5,327 bases of DNA, taken from contig JANWKK010000162.1 in NCBI GenBank assembly GCA_025451425.1, positions 1 to 5,327 of the forward strand. The letters are read 5' to 3'. How positions within the stretch are numbered: position 1 is the stretch's first letter; each line of letters begins with the position of its first letter. Shown in pieces: positions 4,807-5,327 of this stretch. The position numbers and the translations under genes are program-made. The stretch comes from Gemmatimonadaceae bacterium. Its GTDB lineage: Bacteria > Gemmatimonadota > Gemmatimonadetes > Gemmatimonadales > Gemmatimonadaceae. The notes below the pieces were generated by a model. It saw only the letters and a list, made by a program, of their open reading frames with translations. It did not search any database and was not told where the DNA came from.

Positions 4807-5327
4807 TCATTGCCTGAGCCGGAGTCGATTCGTGAAGCCGAGGAGATTCTCACAGCGAATCCCCGGAGCGAGCGTCGAGTCGGCGCGTTTACGATAACAG
4901 GTTGCAACGAGATCGCGTACTCCATCACCGAGCTCGCGTTGTAATGCGGCGGTGTGATCGGGGTTTGGATCGAGATCGCGAAGGATGGGCAACTCGCCCG
5001 CCGCCATCGCAAATTCCTGTCGCGCGCCGCGGGCGTCGCCCGTCTCGAAGCGCTGCTGCATGCGCGCGATATGCGCGCGGATCTCGGCTGCTGCGGCCGC
5101 ACTCCGCGCTTCGAGTGGCGCGTTCGGCGGCAGTGGTTGGGCGGCAACGGAATCGCCGTTCGGCTTCAGCCAGTAGTGCCGCATCAGATCGTCGCCACCA
5201 GGTCCTGTGCCGGCTGATCGCCCCCTCCCCCTCCCTTGGCCAGAGCGTCGCGCGCGTTCGATGTCCGGCTGGATTCGCGTGAGAATCGAGTCCATGCGAG
5301 ACAGCTCCGCGAGCGGGAGCCCCTGCA
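4807..5327 (-). CDS. Uncharacterised protein, C-terminal part (5' end may lie outside window)
   Basis: An open minus-strand frame ends at a TGA at 4807-4809 and stays open to the right edge. An internal ATG at 5295 with GGAG at 5305-5308 (9 bases away) could be the true start, giving 162 aa; otherwise this is the tail of a longer protein. Numbering from that ATG: a charged helix-like start (1-18), a Gly/Arg-rich, probably disordered linker (19-36, GRGRGR then GTGPGGDD), a MRHYWLKPNGDS patch (38-49), an Ala-rich, probably helical stretch (61-103), and a second helical stretch (113-137) with Cys133 and a further Cys148. No catalytic motif, signal peptide or membrane segment is seen in this part. 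Codon use looks coding, with G/C-ending codons in frame. It precedes the response regulator gene on the same strand, separated by the heptamer array. I do not recognise the family; a kinase tail or helical-repeat protein is possible but unsupported. Confidence 0.65.
   Translation of the reverse strand, partial: QGLPLAELSRMDSILTRIQPDIERARRSGQGRGRGRSAGTGPGGDDLMRHYWLKPNGDSVAAQPLPPNAPLEARSAAAAAEIRAHIARMQQRFETGDARGARQEFAMAAGELPILRDLDPNPDHTAALQRELGDGVRDLVATCYRKRADSTLAPGIRCENLLGFTNRLRLRQ

Overview
The window is about 5.3 kb of high-GC bacterial DNA with tightly packed genes. Codon use, the intergenic repeats and the gene set fit a soil-type Gemmatimonadota or Acidobacteriota genome. This placement is an impression from style; no rRNA or other marker gene is present to confirm it.

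Left part (1-3694): a divergent module. On the minus strand is the first third of a TesA-like SGNH arylesterase/lysophospholipase, predicted to be a lipoprotein and cut by the left edge. On the plus strand, two overlapping genes encode an FtsX/LolCDE-type ABC exporter: the ATPase YbbA (227 aa) and the large duplicated permease YbbP (871 aa). The same tesA/ybbA/ybbP divergent arrangement occurs in Escherichia coli, where the three products are linked functionally. The likely job is ABC-driven extraction or presentation of a hydrophobic molecule at the cytoplasmic membrane, with hydrolysis or release by the esterase; the substrate cannot be read from sequence. The two divergent start codons overlap inside a single CATG, so there is no intergenic promoter region.

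Middle (3695-4258): a gene-poor convergent stretch. It starts with a probable copy of a dispersed TCATCCTGAGCG-type repeat, continues with about 270 bases in which I see nothing, then a possible 45-codon minus-strand ORF with a membrane-like N-terminus (weak).

Right part (4259-5327), minus strand: a 124-aa stand-alone receiver-domain response regulator, preceded by a degenerate heptanucleotide repeat array, then the C-terminal part of an uncharacterised protein that runs off the right edge. The array is the most unusual structure here: about ten GTTGGTG-like units, a 6-base spacer, then five TCACCAA-like units. These are the same heptamer in opposite orientations, filling nearly all the space between the two genes.

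A second window-scale signal is the octamer CGTTAGGC (or its complement), far more frequent than base composition predicts; it accounts for most TTA leucine codons in the permease gene.

I found no RNA gene, CRISPR array, insertion sequence or clear rho-independent terminator.
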